From CAZJAH01 sp964544155 (GTDB lineage Bacteria; Bacteroidota; Ignavibacteria; Kapaibacteriales; UBA2268), in NCBI GenBank assembly GCA_964544155.1, contig CAZJAH010000006.1, positions 1-64,000 on the forward strand: a DNA stretch of 64,000 nucleotides, read 5' to 3'. Below, in pieces: positions 63,622 to 64,000 of this stretch (positions are counted from its first letter, which is position 1; every line of letters starts with the position of its first letter). Under the pieces are notes generated by a model. That model saw only the letters and a list, made by a program, of their open reading frames with translations. It searched no databases and was not told where the DNA came from. A program made the position numbers and the translations under genes.

Positions 63622-64000
63622 ATGAATAAAGAATTAGCCGAATGTGCAAAAGACGCCGCTCTTAAGGCCGGGAAAATTTTAAAAGAAGGTTATGGTACTA
63701 CTTTTGACATTTCCAGCAAAGAAGGAATAAACAACCTTGTTACCGAATATGACCATAAAGCCGAAGAATTAATTATCAACCACATAAAAAGTATTTATCC
63801 CGATCACAGCTTTCTCGCTGAAGAAAGCGGCAAAAGCGGTGATAAACAGCAAGACAAAATCCATTGGCTAATTGACCCTCTTGACGGTACTGTCAATTTT
63901 GCGCACTGTATACCTGTCTTCAGTGTTAGTATTGCAGCTCAAAGAAACGGGGACCTGCTATGCGGAGTGATCTATCAGCCTCTCCTTGATGAACTTTTTA
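63622..64000 (+). CDS. inositol monophosphatase family protein (partial, runs off window)
   Basis: The first 126 codons of a SuhB/IMPase-family phosphatase are present. The metal-binding residues are visible: Glu67-Glu68 in FLAEESG, and Asp85, Asp88, Gly89 and Thr90 in WLIDPLDGTVNFAH. A further ATG at 63614 meets a TGA after two codons, so the start is 63622. Substrates in this family include inositol phosphates, 3'-phosphoadenosine phosphate and fructose bisphosphate; the part shown does not decide. It is divergent from the polysaccharide export genes. Confidence 0.9.
   Translation, partial: MNKELAECAKDAALKAGKILKEGYGTTFDISSKEGINNLVTEYDHKAEELIINHIKSIYPDHSFLAEESGKSGDKQQDKIHWLIDPLDGTVNFAHCIPVFSVSIAAQRNGDLLCGVIYQPLLDELF

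Overview
The window reads as a chromosome segment from a Gram-negative member of the Bacteroidota/Ignavibacteriota/Kapabacteria assemblage. Evidence: a short primary sigma factor without region 1.1 (7931-8791), three promoters of the TTG-N19-21-TAnnTTTG type, surface proteins with type IX secretion C-terminal sorting domains (25595-32246), a GWxTD-domain protein, VDFG-type choice-of-anchor-D repeats, a TonB/ExbB/ExbD/ExbD operon, LPS genes (kdsA, lptC) and the MEP isoprenoid gene ispF. The exact phylum cannot be settled from the sequence alone. No tRNA, rRNA, CRISPR array, IS element or prophage was seen. Coding density is high and there are many 1-11 bp gene overlaps.

Layout. 97-4960 (+): dprA, a short-chain prenyl diphosphate synthase, pckA with a terminator, and an unknown exported protein. 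4964-12032 (-): a dicarboxylate/amino-acid symporter, OsmC, a PhnP-like metallo-hydrolase, the primary sigma factor, a CtpA-type protease and glycyl-tRNA synthetase. 12427-19458 (+): TonB-dependent receptor, PAT-type MFS permease, hemN, hemY and hemH, which looks like one heme/iron transcription unit behind a good promoter. 19505-24019 (-): ispF, an unusual lipobox-bearing sensor kinase, ruvX and a GWxTD protein, overlapping or nearly so. 24088-25605 (+): xseA-xseB. 25595-33830 (-): a DUF1800, DUF1501 and giant LamG-protein operon, two of whose products end in type IX sorting domains. 34135-36625 (-): CPBP protease, YitT and menaquinone methyltransferase.

37015-41492 (+) encodes a trimeric NADH/ferredoxin-type [FeFe] hydrogenase (HydB-HydA-HydC) with its own promoter and terminator, pointing to fermentative or H2-cycling metabolism. 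41722-47937 (-) holds a STAS protein, ExbB, two ExbD and TonB, then, behind a nested-hairpin terminator, a small membrane protein, an orphan PstS-like lipoprotein and a TPR protein. 48114-53789 (-) holds prmC/pyrB, an HU protein and a tightly coupled envelope set (kdsA-lptC-tpiA-pgsA-pgpA). 53972-60550 (+) holds comB, ftsK, recN and an RSH-like HD protein with altered catalytic residues. 60659-63505 (-) is the start of a polysaccharide export locus (Wzz and Wza-like), separated from the HD gene by a 22-bp minisatellite; a partial inositol monophosphatase gene runs off the end.

Points most worth following: the receptor/permease/heme-completion operon, HydB with two thioredoxin-like modules (the first lacking one cysteine), the Tat-plus-type-IX DUF1501 protein with its partners, the degenerate (p)ppGpp-hydrolase-like protein, and a structured repeat element abutting a beheaded secreted-protein gene at 57778-58052.
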